Of a DNA stretch of 64,000 bases, positions 31,691 through 44,100 are shown piece after piece (the stretch's first letter is position 1; every line of letters starts with the position of its first letter). A program made the translations under genes and the position numbers. The DNA lies in NCBI GenBank assembly GCA_026929865.2, contig CM049418.1, positions 10,360,001 to 10,424,000 of the forward strand, written 5' to 3'. The notes below the pieces were generated by a model, which saw only the letters and a program-made list of their open reading frames with translations, did no database searches and was not told the DNA's origin. This DNA is from Hyperoplus lanceolatus (lineage: Eukaryota > Chordata > Actinopteri > Uranoscopiformes > Ammodytidae).

Positions 31691-34620
31691 CATGTTTTAA
31701 AGCAATGTCATGTAGGCAATCATCATCTGCTCTGTATTCAGACTATATTTAAGTGCACTTAAGTATTCACGCTCAGGGAAAATTCTGTCCACGTACAGTA
31801 TTATCTTACACATATACCCCCTGATTTACAATTGAAATCAATTAAGGATTGGCAGACAGTTGGTGGATTTAAGCCATATTTCAACCACTAAATTTGTTGT
31901 TTCTTCATCTGGTGTTCAGTCGGCGAAGTCGTGAGGAAAAGGGCGATTTAAAGCGTCTACACAACTTAAGGGAAAGATTAATCTCCGGGCATTTAGCAGG
32001 AAGTTCGAGGAGGCATCTCAAAAGAATATTTAATTAAACTTGCAGTCATTTTCTGCGTCACTGATGCATTTCAGCTTTCAGAAATCAGACAAACACAAGT
32101 CATATGTGTGGGCATATTCATCCTTGGAATTAGCAGTGTCATTGTTTGTCGTGAACAGTGTTTTACTGTTGCTGTAATATGATTATCCCATTTTTGGAGA
32201 TGAGAAATTAGATTTTTTTTTGCTGTGTGGACTTTTCTGTAGTCAGTAAAAAAGCTTCGGACTACAAGTTCCAGCTCCTTTAAGCCACCTGGCTGCTTAG
32301 AATAAGCATGGTTTACATAATCGAAAGGTGCATTTCTATATGTACCTAATTAAAGAGAGACAATGATAAGAGGGACCATAGTCTCTTTACCCTGGTTTGA
32401 CCCATCACTCTCTCTCTCTCTTTGTCTGATCAGACAATCTCATTGGTCATCCAAGAACTGGACTGTGTCTTTGGAAAATGTGGTAGCAATTATCCACAAA
32501 TGATCTTTTTTCTTTTCTTTTCTTTTCCTTTTCTTTCTTTCAATTTTTTCTTTAAAAAATCCAGGCAGGAATGTGTGGAACGTGTTGGCTCTCCTTAGCA
32601 GGGCTCAGGTGGAGCGACTCTGTTCGCCGTCTCCACTTAATGACACCCAGTTGTTTTCAGGGTCACTCACTTAGAAAGAAAAGAGGCTTCACTAAGATAT
32701 TCATAATACGCAAAATCAGTACAGGCAGTTTTTTAACAAGCTCACTTCATGAAAGTTTGTTTTACTTCCTGATTCGTCAACAGTGTCTTTGGCCTCTCCA
32801 CATGAGGAGCAGTCATGAAGATATTCCACATGCTCAGGAGCCGTTCCTCATTATAGCACGGTTTTCATCACAGTAGGTATCAGGCTACTGCTGAGCCAAA
32901 GGTATGGCAAGTTTTTTAGTTTTGAAGGGGGAATGTGCATGGCCCGCGTAAATAGTACCAACACAAATACTCGGAAATTCACATTTTAACCACTTTCTGT
33001 AAATGCAAAACCTAATGCCAGCTACAGCTTAAACTACACATAAACTCTGGTAGCAGTATACATACACAGTATACTGAGATCTTTGGGTAACTTATGTACA
33101 CTTCACCCTAGTGTTTCAAATGGGTCCAATGAGCTCATAGGAGCTGCAGTATATGAAATGCCACTAAAGAGTCATAACACAGCTTGTCCTACTACTCTGT
33201 GTTATACAGGGCTGATAACTTTGCTGATGCAAGGGCCCAGCGCAGACGAACACACACAACTGTTTGAAAGTTTTATTCGTGAATCCTGACTAATGCCGAA
33301 CCCAGCTGCTGTAGTCATGTCATGTTCAACTCTTCAACGAGAGGCAGAGACAATAATAAGCTTGGGATCAGCCAAAACATGTTGCACAGGCAGTATCGCG
33401 AGTCAACGACCAAATTACATGTTTATGCTTTCAATATCTAGTTTGAAAAATCTTCATCCGGTGTGAAATATACTGCTGCATTTACTTCCTCCCGGTTGTC
33501 TTTTTGTTTGGTCTTGGAATAACAGTGCTGATTCTCATATTATTTTGTGTCTCAGTTTCACAAGAGCCACATGTTGACGCTGGTACTTTTTCACTCAAGC
33601 AATTGAAAAGGGGGCAATTCAATTGTTTTTGCATATAGTTATGGGGGATTTTCGTCCTACTGTGGGTCGTATTTTCTTCACATCCAAAACTCACTCGGGT
33701 AATACCAGCAAATTGACCAACAGCTTCATTAGCGCTGCAATAAAATCCAGTCGTAAATAAACAATAACTTGTTTGCGTCCAGATTGCAAGAGAAAAAGGC
33801 CCTGAGGCTTTCAATGGGAGGACTGGGGATTAACACTGCTGAGTCGTGAGTTTGCTATAGACATTAAATTTTTTGCATGAAACGAGAGAGAGGGGTGTGC
33901 ACGTGCACCGTCCCCCCATCCAAATAATCACTCCAGCCTGTATATCAGCTGAAAGTGCTTGGGGGCCCGTCTGAAAGGAGGGCAGGAGGCCCCCCTTGTC
34001 TAAACAGGGGGGCTCCGTAGAGTGTCGAGGACCACGGAAGTATTCAATCCTGTTGTGACATGCTCACCTCCAATGCAAAAACAAAAGCAAACCCAGATTC
34101 CCCCATAACCCCGCTCCACTCAACCTGCTTTCCAGCTTCACATATGGACACTCGCATGGGAAGAAAAGGGAGGAGGAAAAGGAAAAGGAAAAAAAGGTAA
34201 ATAGAGATAGAGGGAAAAAATAAAGGGGATCAGGGACAACTGGGCTAGTCGTCCAGCTGGCTTGGATGATGCAGCAGCGCTGGTATTCTCTGACACCATG
34301 CCTTCCCCTCCGCACGTGTTGCACTAGATACATGGTTCTCATCAGAAGGTGGAAAACTGGCCCTCTGCCATCAACCTAGCTAGCTACTTGCCATGTGACT
34401 TCATAAGCAAAAAAAAAAGTCTGAAATTTTCCCCTTCTCCCAAGCATCTCCTCACACATGTGTTGCAAACGTGTACATGTGGGCGTGCGGGCTAAAAAAA
34501 AAGTCATCCTCATCGTATGCATTCTCTCTTGTGTTGCTCAGGGAAACAGGGCCGTTGGGACGGATGGGATTTTTTCAAAAGCGTTTGCGTGGATTAAAGC
34601 TTTGCGATGGTCCCAATAGA
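31688..34620. other. Unique sequence, no gene recognised
   Basis: TTAAGTGCACTTAA (31749-31762) is a perfect palindrome with two NKX2-like cores; GTGCACGTGCAC (33897-33908) is another, with a central CACGTG E-box. A strong pyrimidine tract and acceptor-like AATCCAG at 32565 precede a 104-codon open stretch ending at 32876, with no recognised domain and no convincing donor. Confidence 0.35.
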
Positions 34621-34700
34621 ACATCTGCTGCTAAATCAACATCAGCAGCGAGGATGCAAATTACGGATTAAAACGCAACAATGATGCGCCAACTATCACG
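34621..34700. promoter_or_regulatory. Candidate enhancer: POU-OTX-SOX motif cluster
   Basis: A perfect octamer ATGCAAAT (34654-34661) is followed by GGATTA (34665-34670, OTX/bicoid type) and AACAATG (34677-34683, SOX type), all within 30 bp. Adjacent POU and SOX sites are typical of neural and pluripotency enhancers in vertebrates. The surrounding sequence shows no simple repeat. Function is inferred from motif spacing alone. Confidence 0.35.
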
Positions 34701-37700
34701 TTTTCCCTGCTCATGAAGTTAATACATTTTTATGAGCGTTTTTGCTCTCATTTTCTTATTCAAGGGGTGGAGTATGCTCATTTCTCACCTTTTGTTTACA
34801 GTTTACTGGCTTTGTCCAAATGCTCTTATTTTGTGTAAAACTTTTGGCATAAACAAAGACTCTTACACACAGCAGAATTACAGATGTTGCCACGACGACA
34901 CTGATATAAAGAGTTATTGGGGAGGGGTGGGGGTTGTACAAATGCTGAAAAAATGCAAATCTTCAGGAATCCCCCCGGATCCTCAAAGAAACCGATTTTT
35001 GCTTTCGCTGCAATTTCGAGCCTCGACGTGACAACAACATGCACGGTTTATGGCCTGTCAGCTTCTGCCAATGAACAATGTCCCTTCCAAGCTTTCATCC
35101 AGTCACAGTTATTCAATCATTTGCCATTTTCCACTCCTATGGTGAAATTAGGACCTGTGGCTTTTTGTGAAACATAGGAGAAAAAAAAATCCAGGCCTCT
35201 GCAGAAACACAATGCGTTTCGGCGGTAGTAGCGTCTCCTAGCTAAATCCATGACAGGGTTCCTCTAGCATGGTGGACCCCCAGGTGAAGCCCTCAGTCTG
35301 CTGTAGGCCTGGAAGCCACTTCAAAGTGGAACCAAAGTCCTAAAAACCTTGAACGGTGGAAGAGGAGAGTTAATTGAGAGCATATCATTTCCAGATGGCT
35401 AAGAAAAGAAAAAATAAAATGGCGAGAGATGATTAAACTGCTAAGAAGCAATGGAAATCCCTGGCAATTAAGCCAGATAGCTGCCATATGCACAAGGCTG
35501 GGTTAAAACCGCTGCCTTACTCCCTGATCCCCCCCATATATATCAGCTTGGAGATCCAGAGCTCATCCTTGCTTGGATGGATGTACACATTCAAGCACTA
35601 TGATGCAGACAAGACCACCTGCCATGACATGACACATTGGACAATGTGTAGGGAACGATTGGTTAGGATTTTGACAGTAATGTCACATGATAAGCAAAGC
35701 GATGAGAGATGGTTGAACAACACTTTATTTGAACTGTTTCAGTGGGTTGCTATAGACAGCTGTGATAAGAAGTAAATAGTCTTTCTTCCATCTGACTCCA
35801 ACCCCGTTTCCTGAGCTCCATCCAGACTAAAAATGATTTCGACCCGGGCCTTTTCCCAAGGACATATTATGACAGGCTCCGCTCCTTTCATGGTTTGAAG
35901 AACGCACGAGTATATAATAGACTTGGATTTTTTGGTCCCGAGCACAGGTCTCGATGCAATCCACCTTTTTTTGGAGAGAAGTCGCTTTCGGCGCGGTCAT
36001 GGAAAAATTATGCCTCCCTTCCATAAAAAAAAGAAGCTATTTCCTGTAATCACCGTGGCTTTACTGTACTTAGTTCATCTAAATAAAAGCAGAGGTTATT
36101 TGTATTTGTCTAATTTGATTAACTAGATGACTTTTCAAGGGAGGATTTTTTTCCCATCCAAACCCATGTCATCTCCGAGAAATGGTGTGTCACAAATGTG
36201 TTGCATCAACTACTGTTATTTTTGATTGGCTATTGAATTTAGTATACTCGTCAGCAAGTCCCGCCTTCCGCTTCAGACTCTTCTTGGACATCTCCCAGGG
36301 TTTCTAGTTTCCAGGACAGGCCTCGGGGAAAGAAACAAATAAAATGTAGTTTAGCACACACACCACGAAAAATGACACAAAATCATCAATCCCATTCAGT
36401 ACACTCTCTACACATTCTTGGAGTTACTTGGTGATGAATGGTGGAATTGTTTTTGGCGTGCCCCTCTCTCCACCTACTGTCCGCCCAAAAAACGTGCCTC
36501 GACTCCGCTCGCGTAAGATTATTCCCAGAAAATTCCCAGGACAACTGTCAGTACAAGATTTAGAACGTGTACAAAAATAACCCGCGGATATTATGTAATG
36601 ATGAATTTGAACCATGACAGAAGCTTTTATTTTCAGTACAACCTACAACCAAAAGGTATATGGAGTAAATGAAATACGTACAACTATTGACATCAGAAAT
36701 AGGTTATATGTATAATGTCTGTGAACATAATCCAGGCAGCAAAACAATCCTAATGAACTTTCCTGGCTATTTTCTGCTGCTGCTGTTGTTGTGCACATCT
36801 GTGGGCGGAAAATCCATCCATGGCGACCATCACAAACATTGTTGACAAACACAGAGACACAAGAGATCCTCAATGTTTGCGTAAATAGGTCACAACTCAA
36901 ACTCGTCTTTTGCTTTTTTTTCCCTCAGTTCTTTTCACTACTAATGTCACCCAGGAAGAACAGATCCTCGAAAATGTGAAAATATGTGCATCGATAACAT
37001 TAAACCTTCACATTACTGTCTGCATAGGTCTCATATCTTTCCACCAGCAGTACTTCTAAGTCTGTGTATAAACGGTGGGGGTCGTAGGTGGCTGGAACTT
37101 ACAAAATCCCCACAAAGAAAAACTGTTTAGATTTCCACAACTCTTCTGGCTTGTTTTTTTTCACAATGTTCCCAAGCAACAATGAAGTAAGTAGAGGGCC
37201 AGCCTGCAGACATGTTGTTCTGTAATATCTTTTGACTTTACTGCGATCATGAGACATATTAAAAATGAAAATCCTCTCCGGGGGCGTAATATCATGTCGT
37301 TTGGTCATAAATAAGAGTTTTTTGGAGCAAGAATAAATAGCTCAGTAAAAAGACTGTGTTCTCTATATGGTCATTTTCTCCACTATGAACGGCCACCCTC
37401 TATTTCCACCTTAACTTTTACTGTGTGTTCAGGTTGCTTCCCCTAGGAAATGGGGAATTTTAATCACCTGTACTTTACACCTTTGTGGATTATGTTCCGA
37501 AGAAGGCAAAATGTGCAAAAATTAAATTCGAAGGCTAGGTTTTATCATATTGAGGTCACTGATATTTTCTATATTCATTTACAACAACTTTCTCATATAG
37601 TAAATAAATTAGTAATTCTGATCTCATATCCAGTAGGTAAAACATGTTTCAATTTAGACAAATGGCATTGAATAAAAGGTTTTTGGTTATGTTCGTACAT

Positions 37701-37969
37701 TTTTTTTTAGCTCTTTAAGCTGACAGTAAGTTGACAGTTGTGGATAAATGGAACACAAAATGTGGATGCGTATTGCTAGAGAGAAAAAAACAGGATCTCC
37801 TGCTGTGTGCATGTGACTTTGATTCTACTTTGTGTCTCCTTTTTAAGTGTTTTAATACGGCTTTGTTATTGGCAGCAGGCCTTCTTCTAAACGGACCCAC
37901 CAGCCTAGCATGGTCTAGCATGCCAGCCTCAACCAAAGGCAGAACTTCAAAGCGCCTAATCATCTCTCA

Positions 37970-37972
<3 letters not shown>
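34701..37972. other. Unique sequence, no gene recognised
   Basis: About 3.3 kb. AT-rich stretches near 36040-36125 (TCTAATTTGATTAACTAG) and 37500-37700 could be conserved non-coding DNA. No exon, RNA gene or dispersed repeat identified. Confidence 0.35.

Positions 37973-38033
<61 letters not shown>
37973..38033. repeat. (CA)n microsatellite, 61 bp
   Basis: An uninterrupted CA array. Confidence 0.96.
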
Positions 38034-38035
<2 letters not shown>

Positions 38036-38831
38036 GGCTCAGGTACTGTAGCTTCAGAAAGCATTGCGTGTAGTTGTGAGTGCTTGCAATTTTTTTTGCA
38101 CAGAAAAATATAAGAAGAATGTTGTTTCCATACCTGTCTTATAAAGGCATTGCTTGCATCCAGGATACAAAACGCTCCAACACGGCCTTTTCTGATACCT
38201 GAACAGACAATTCCAACAGACAGTTAAACTTACTTTTGTGATATATATTGTGATTAAAAAAAGTCCAAAATATGACTAGTGCAAGTGGAAGAAAAACAAA
38301 TGAGGATAAGAGAAATGTAGCTGAACTGGGAGGTTATTTTTTGGGAGGGAGGGGTTGTTGATGTGAGCCTGGCACCGACACGCGGGCGGGTGGCGGGAGG
38401 GAGGCCTGCAGGAGCGGCATGTTCACAAAAAGTTTTTGTGTGTGGCTCTTTATCTGTGGGGCTGGCAGCACTTCAATGGAAGGCTCTTATCACCATAATT
38501 GACATAAGGGGGGGGGGGGCACGACGAGAGAACACACTCAGCACATGAGCCAGCACACGCGCACAATGAGCAACTACACATGCACGCTCTTGTCCTCTTT
38601 TTTTATACTTTCATCTTTCTTCTCATCCGCTCCTCCACATTCACTTCCTTTTTTTGTATCTCCTCTGCACAATGCAATTCCACCAACGATCTTAATCAAA
38701 CATAACGGTGGAGTCAGCAATTCTGGAGAATGCTTGTTGTCAAAATCACTTTTTTTAACGTGAAAATCAGTGGATATCGCCTCACAACCTGTCTGCTCTG
38801 TGTTTGCGCTGGGAGAAAAGAAATCCAGTGG
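38034..38831. other. Unique sequence with a short G-run
   Basis: A G homopolymer lies at 38509-38519. Positions 38590-38660 are pyrimidine-rich. Nothing else recognised. Confidence 0.4.
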
Positions 38832-38937
38832 TAATACACAGCTTATGCTCTTTAAATTAATGGGTATGTTGCCAGCTATGGTGGCCCCCTTTTGTTAACA
38901 TACCCATATCAGTTTACAGAGCCTAGGCTGTGTATTA
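38832..38937. ncRNA. 106-nt imperfect hairpin, candidate pre-miRNA or small foldback element
   Basis: The left arm (38832-38873, starting TAATACACAGCTTATGCTCT) and the right arm (38894-38937, ending CTGTGTATTA) pair over nearly their full length: I count about 35 Watson-Crick and 3 G-U pairs, one 2-nt bulge and a few isolated mismatches, with a 20-nt loop. The stem length, loop size and scattered mismatches fit a metazoan pre-miRNA. I recognise no known mature miRNA in either arm. The alternative is a tiny MITE or an inverted duplication; TA at both ends is compatible but no duplication extends beyond it. The transcribed strand cannot be decided from sequence. Confidence 0.4.
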
Positions 38938-39330
38938 ATTTTTTTGAAATTAGTGTACGGTACAGGTAGCGGATTACGAGGAAATATTCACTGATGATGT
39001 TGACATAAACGCAAGATTTCATCCCACTGGACTGTCATTGCGTAAAACATCCTTGATTTTTACAGGCTCCCTGTCTCCCTACATCCGACTTTTCTTTAAG
39101 GCTCTTAAACGTGTGTACATTCAAAACTCCAGAGGGGATGTTGACAAGTCAGGACCATGGTTGCTTTAGTGGGGACTTCCTCCCAGCTGGTCTTGTTGAC
39201 AGGCTATAGTGGACTTGGGTGGTCGAAAAGAGACATTGTGAATCGTTAGGACAATGGCCGAAACCCCATTTTTAAGACGAGTCTGTTGCTCAAGAACAAC
39301 TAAGGGGTTATGATTTAAGATTACAAAAAA
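38938..39330. other. Unique sequence between hairpin and repeat copy
   Basis: About 390 bp with no recognised features. Confidence 0.4.
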
Positions 39331-39481
39331 GCAGCTGGTTTCCACGCTTAAAAATCTGGACTGGATGTAGTAGGGCATCTGGGTATTTTTTAGCATGCTA
39401 CATCTGACTACATGTATTGGGGCATTCTAAATCGTTTTCTACCATACTAAATAGCAGGGATATATGGGGATTTGAATGCAG
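39331..39481 (-). mobile_element. Dispersed TIR element, family A, copy 3 (inverted, truncated)
   Basis: On the minus strand it begins CTGCATTCAAATCCCCATAT and carries the family core CTATTTAGTATGGTAGAAAA, GAATGCCCCAATACATGTAG and CTACTACATCC. Homology to copies 1 and 2 stops near the GTGGAAACCAGC segment (about 39331-39343), so the distal half and second terminus are missing. Confidence 0.75.
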
Positions 39482-40916
39482 CCTTATTGAAATTGGGACA
39501 ATGCGTCAAGCCAGGGGAAGAAGATGTACGAGTGAGAGAGCTGACGGGGCCAAAGCAAAATAATGCAACGCGAGTAGATGAATACGATTCCGGCCAACAT
39601 AAACTGTTATGCTCCGACCACCAATAAAAACGTCCTCATAAGTCCATGTCCTGGCCTTAGCAGTGTATAAGAAGAGTGTACAACAAGCGCAGGCCTTTTG
39701 TAAACAAGCTAAAACAGCGGAATCTAGGCATTTTAACAAATCACACAATGGTTTTTACTTTGTAGGGCTCGAGCTAGGGGCCTCTGACATTTGGAACGCT
39801 TGTACACCAGCTGGAAACATCTTGAGTGTGATTCTTTTGTATCTTTCTAAATGAGTCCAGGCTTTTGAGTTGCCAGTAACAATGTGTCGTGGTGAGTTTT
39901 GTTGGCTCTACAATGTCCTCAAAAGACGTCAGGAAATGGAACAAATGTCACACTAGTACTTCTTACTTTGGCACTAAACCGTGATTTATGAACAGAATTT
40001 TTAAGGTGAATTTTCCCAGTGAGGACAGTCTCAACTATACAGTGACTGGGGCCTTTTTGATTGCGAAAGTAATAGTGCAGTCTTAGTCCTTGTATAAGTA
40101 TTATGCATCAAAATTGACGTTTGGGATCGAGTCTTGAACGTGCCACACCAACAGCTGTTACCATGTTGAGAAAGTACACAAGATGTTGAGAACCGGTAAA
40201 AGTTCCCAACGCACTCCACATTACTCAAAGGGACCCTATGACGTATTATAGTAGTCAACAAAGCTGCTGGGTTTTTTCACAGTCTGGCCAATGTCCCAAA
40301 CAAGCAACAAAAAGAAAAAGGTCAGGGTGCTTTTTTTTCTTCTTTTCCTTGAAACATGGCCATTCTCATCATTGTTTATCTTAGCTTTAAACTTGTCCAA
40401 AAAGACAACTGGCATGCTCTGAGCATGGTTGTGACGTTAGCGAGTTGCTTCTTTTTGGTTGGCGCCAAAAAGAAATCACCCAAGCTCCTTTTGCCCCATT
40501 TTCAATTGGTGAATCATTGGATTTATTTTTCCCATGATAGAGAAGGGGAGCTACAGTACTACATTCTTAAAGCACCATTTCAAATAAATGTCTGTTTACA
40601 AAGCATAACTTTTTGAGTTCATTTATACTGAAGAATTAAACTTTTGCAATGCACATGTGACTTTAGTCTATATAATGCTTATGGAAGGATAATGTAGTCT
40701 AGTGGACACAAAATGTTCAAATGAAATCTGTTTAATCTTTTCTAACGTTATATGTACTGTGTGTTCCAGTTCCTTGATGTCAAATTATCTGTTTGTTAGC
40801 CCCCAAACTCTCCTGTCAGTGCTGTGGTCCTGTGGTGTGTCCTGCATGGCCCCTGCTATCTAACATCCCCCCTTCATCTGGTTATTGTGTCTCCAATCTT
40901 CTCCTCCTCTTTATCT

Positions 40917-40921
<5 letters not shown>
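39482..40921. other. Unique sequence, nothing recognised
   Basis: About 1.4 kb with no supported gene or repeat. Confidence 0.4.

Positions 40922-40958
<37 letters not shown>
40922..40958. repeat. (TC)n microsatellite
   Basis: A 37-bp pure TC tract. Confidence 0.95.
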
Positions 40959-40960
<2 letters not shown>

Positions 40961-41196
40961 TGTTACCTCTCTCTGTCTCTAAACCCCTTGATCCTCTGTA
41001 GGTCTTTCATCCCCGTGGAAACACACGAAAAAGCGGCATTTAAGGCTTCTTACTGTAAGCTGGAAAAACAAGTTTTCTTGGGAGCACGCTAGGTGTGTAT
41101 GCCCTTCGGTGTATTTATAGAGGGCTTTGACGCTAAAGCTGAACATATATATCTTTTCTTCTTCTACTTAATTTCATGTTCGCCGAGTCAACTTTG

Positions 41197-41206
41197 CCAT
41201 ATATGG
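41197..41206. promoter_or_regulatory. CArG-box-like site
   Basis: CCATATATGG fits the SRF consensus CC(A/T)6GG exactly and sits in a 12-bp palindrome GCCATATATGGC. Several such decamers are expected by chance in this much sequence. Confidence 0.2.
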
Positions 41207-41315
41207 CCGTGCCTGCAGCAACACACATACGATTATAAGAATGGATGACTGTATGGAGAAATAACTCATTTTTGATAGCAATTTCTCTCTGTTTTTATCA
41301 TAGTTTTCCCCTCAG

Positions 41316-41319
<4 letters not shown>

Positions 41320-41379
<60 letters not shown>

Positions 41380-41391
41380 TTTGTGTGTGTG
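41320..41391. repeat. (TG)n microsatellite, 72 bp
   Basis: A TG array with a TTTGTTTG interruption near 41377-41382. Confidence 0.95.
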
Positions 41392-41980
41392 CAGAGCCTT
41401 CGAGGCCATTGCAAATGATGTCTATTTGACCTCTGCCTGAGAACCCCCTTAAGACATTTCCCCTCTGTTGGCCAAATTATGAACAGCACCTCCTTTCTTT
41501 TATAAAGAGCGCTTTAGGAAAAATAACACTCTGATAAACCATTTCATCAAATCCCTATCCATATTCATTCATTTCATGCTAAAGCTGTGGTGGTCGCTTC
41601 AGCACAAGCCACTGCATTAGGTTCTCCCCCCAAAAGCACTGAGCCTGTTGGAAAAAAAAACTTGAGTCCACTATCACCTCCGTTCCACCTTAAATATTTC
41701 AACTTGCAGTTGTTCATATTTGCCTGTTGGTGTCAGTGTTGCACCGTGAGAAAATGCACACCACACAGGAACTGGAGCCAAGAGGAGGGCCTTGCTTTTA
41801 AGGTGGCTCATGAAGGAAACTTCTTACTGTGAGTGAGTGAGGAAGATAGCTACAGTTGCTGAGTTGGTATCAGTGTGGAGGTGTCATTCAGGGTGTTTTA
41901 TTATGTATTATGTAAGACTTCTAGAACATCACCAAGCTCCAGATGTGTCTCTCTCTGCTCGTAACTGTTTGCTGTTGGTC

Positions 41981-41983
<3 letters not shown>
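41392..41983. other. Unique sequence between TG arrays
   Basis: About 590 bp. Nothing recognised. Confidence 0.4.
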
Positions 41984-42017
<34 letters not shown>

Positions 42018-42022
42018 TTTGT

Positions 42023-42070
<48 letters not shown>
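41984..42070. repeat. (TG)n microsatellite, interrupted
   Basis: TG array with GAATGTTTGTGTGTATG interruptions (about 42013-42029). It is followed 200 bp later by a CA array in the opposite sense. Confidence 0.95.
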
Positions 42071-42072
<2 letters not shown>

Positions 42073-42269
42073 ATCTTCTAGCAGTGCTGGCTGTGTCTTG
42101 GTGCGGCATGTGGCGACTGACACAGGCAAAGCAGCTTACTGCCCGCTCGGTCCAGGCTTGGGGCCAGGCGGCGGGCGTCTGGGGGCCTCCCAGGCTGCCA
42201 CCGACAGGCAGGGGCTTTATCGGCCTCCAAGGGGGGATTAATGTGATTTCAACAGGGTCCCGGGCCCAC

Positions 42270-42271
<2 letters not shown>
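42071..42271. other. GC-rich segment between inverted dinucleotide arrays
   Basis: About 200 bp, GC-rich for this window (for example GGCGGGCGTCTGGGGGCC near 42168), flanked by TG on the left and CA on the right. Confidence 0.5.

Positions 42272-42344
<73 letters not shown>
42272..42344. repeat. (AC)n microsatellite, 73 bp
   Basis: An uninterrupted AC array that can pair with the TG array at 41984-42070 on the same strand. Confidence 0.96.
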
Positions 42345-42346
<2 letters not shown>

Positions 42347-42669
42347 CATTCATGGTGGTGCACACATGCTTAGGGAAAGTGCAAGTAGTGCATTTCTTGC
42401 CAAGGATTGCTATGTAAGGCTGAACAAAAAAAGTATGTGAATGATAAAAATGCCTTTACTCCAGAATTTCTCTGTTCACAGCCATTGTATCTTTCATTCT
42501 ATATATATTCATACTGTATATATAGTGTATATGTGTATATAACGGTGGGTGCCTTTACCATGATGTCGCTGATGTGGTAGTGGGCTCTGTGTGGACTAAG
42601 AGTTGGTCAAACAGCAACAGTTACTAAGGTCCCTAAGGTACATGTATGTATAGTCACTTAGTCACAAGT

Positions 42670-42702
<33 letters not shown>

Positions 42703-43998
42703 GTGTTAGAGGTCAAGACGCTTCACTGGGATTTCTAACTTCAGGGCAGGCCAAAGAAACAGCAGACAATGCTGACTTCTATTTATCCCCACTCTTCACA
42801 GCATTTACCTGTTGGCTTGTGGTGTGATTTGGGAGGGTTACCTTCTTTTCCATTTTCAACTCCACTCTAGCTGTGCTGTAGTATCTCTGAAGTATTTGGT
42901 TAACCATGGTAATAATAAAAACTAAATGCAATACGTTTTGCTGCAAGATTTTTCCTCATGTAAACTTAGGCTGGATTTTTCCTAGCCTTTTGTCAAAACC
43001 CCAAAACACTAGATCCTACACTTCCCATAATGCAAATTAAGTCTTTTGTTAGAGCCTTTTTTGCTTGGTAAACATGACAAAGCAGATTGTCAAAGAAGAC
43101 ATATTCACTAGTATAGCATTCCCGATGACTCCTAAACCCACTGTCACATGTCAAATGAGAGGACTGCCCTTTTAACTATCCTGTAGGGTCAAACTGGAAT
43201 ACATTTCGGTCATGCGTTTTCCTCAATTTCTCGCTTCAAAATCGGTCCAAGTTGTCAAAGAGCCGGGCGGTGTCCTTCCAAGCGTGAACTCTGGCGTGCC
43301 TGACGGGGCAGTGTGAATGCAGTCGGGCCTGAAGAGCACAGGGAAATGGCCAGGAAAGTTAGCATTGAATCAAACCCTGTTGAAATGGACTCTCCCAGGA
43401 ATGTTTTATATATTCCGTGCGCAGGGTTCTCTTCACGCTTTGTTAAAAATAGCTTAATAACACTAAAATTATTATCACGTTGTGTGGATCAATTATGACA
43501 TATGAGCTCACGTGTAAATCTCTTCCAAAGCAATTGAATACAGTATTGACTGATGGTCTTGTGTGTGTCCTACTTTCGACATGTATTGTACCCCAACTAA
43601 TCACCCCATTCTCTCTTTGACTTCAAGTTTACTTAAGCTCGATCTATGCCCATGAGTGCTGCATGTCTAAACAGGCCCACGTCTGTCGCCCGCAAGCTCA
43701 CAATCACAATGAAATAGCTCGACTAGACAGTTATGGCCACATTAAACACATCATGACTCTTACTAGTGTGGTGCTCCATGTCTTTTATTCCTCAGGTTAA
43801 AAAGAACACATTTTTCGAGCAACCATGTGGCGGAAATACTAACAGTGTGGCTTCAGAGTGTCTCCGCTATAGTTGTTCGGTGTCTGTGCGTCTGGCATAA
43901 CTGTCTATGTTTATGGACGTGTGTGTTAATGTGTGCGTCTGTGTTTATCGGTCTGTCTGCTTTTTATGCCTATTTGTGTGCCCCCACACCAGTGTATG

Positions 43999-44002
<4 letters not shown>
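42345..44002. other. Unique sequence with a ZNF143-like site
   Basis: A TG array of about 30 bp lies at 42668-42698 and a TATATA patch at 42500-42540. CCTACACTTCCCATAATGC (43015-43033) resembles the ZNF143/THAP11 motif and overlaps a perfect octamer ATGCAAAT (43030-43037). No gene recognised. Confidence 0.35.
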
Positions 44003-44031
<29 letters not shown>

Positions 44032-44056
44032 CTGTATGTGTGTATTTATGTCTACA

Positions 44057-44099
<43 letters not shown>
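44003..44099. repeat. Compound (TG)n microsatellite
   Basis: Two TG blocks (44003-44030, 44060-44099) separated by TCTGTATGTGTGTATTTATG-like sequence. Confidence 0.94.

Positions 44100-44100
<1 letters not shown>

Noticed and set aside
32566-32876. 104-codon open stretch after a strong pyrimidine tract and AATCCAG
   Set aside because: No good donor, no known domain, and pyrimidine tracts followed by AG are frequent in this window.
41197-41206. SRF CArG boxes (also 4320-4329) as evidence of muscle regulation
   Set aside because: CC(A/T)6GG is expected several times per 64 kb, and the two sites are 37 kb apart with no partner motifs.
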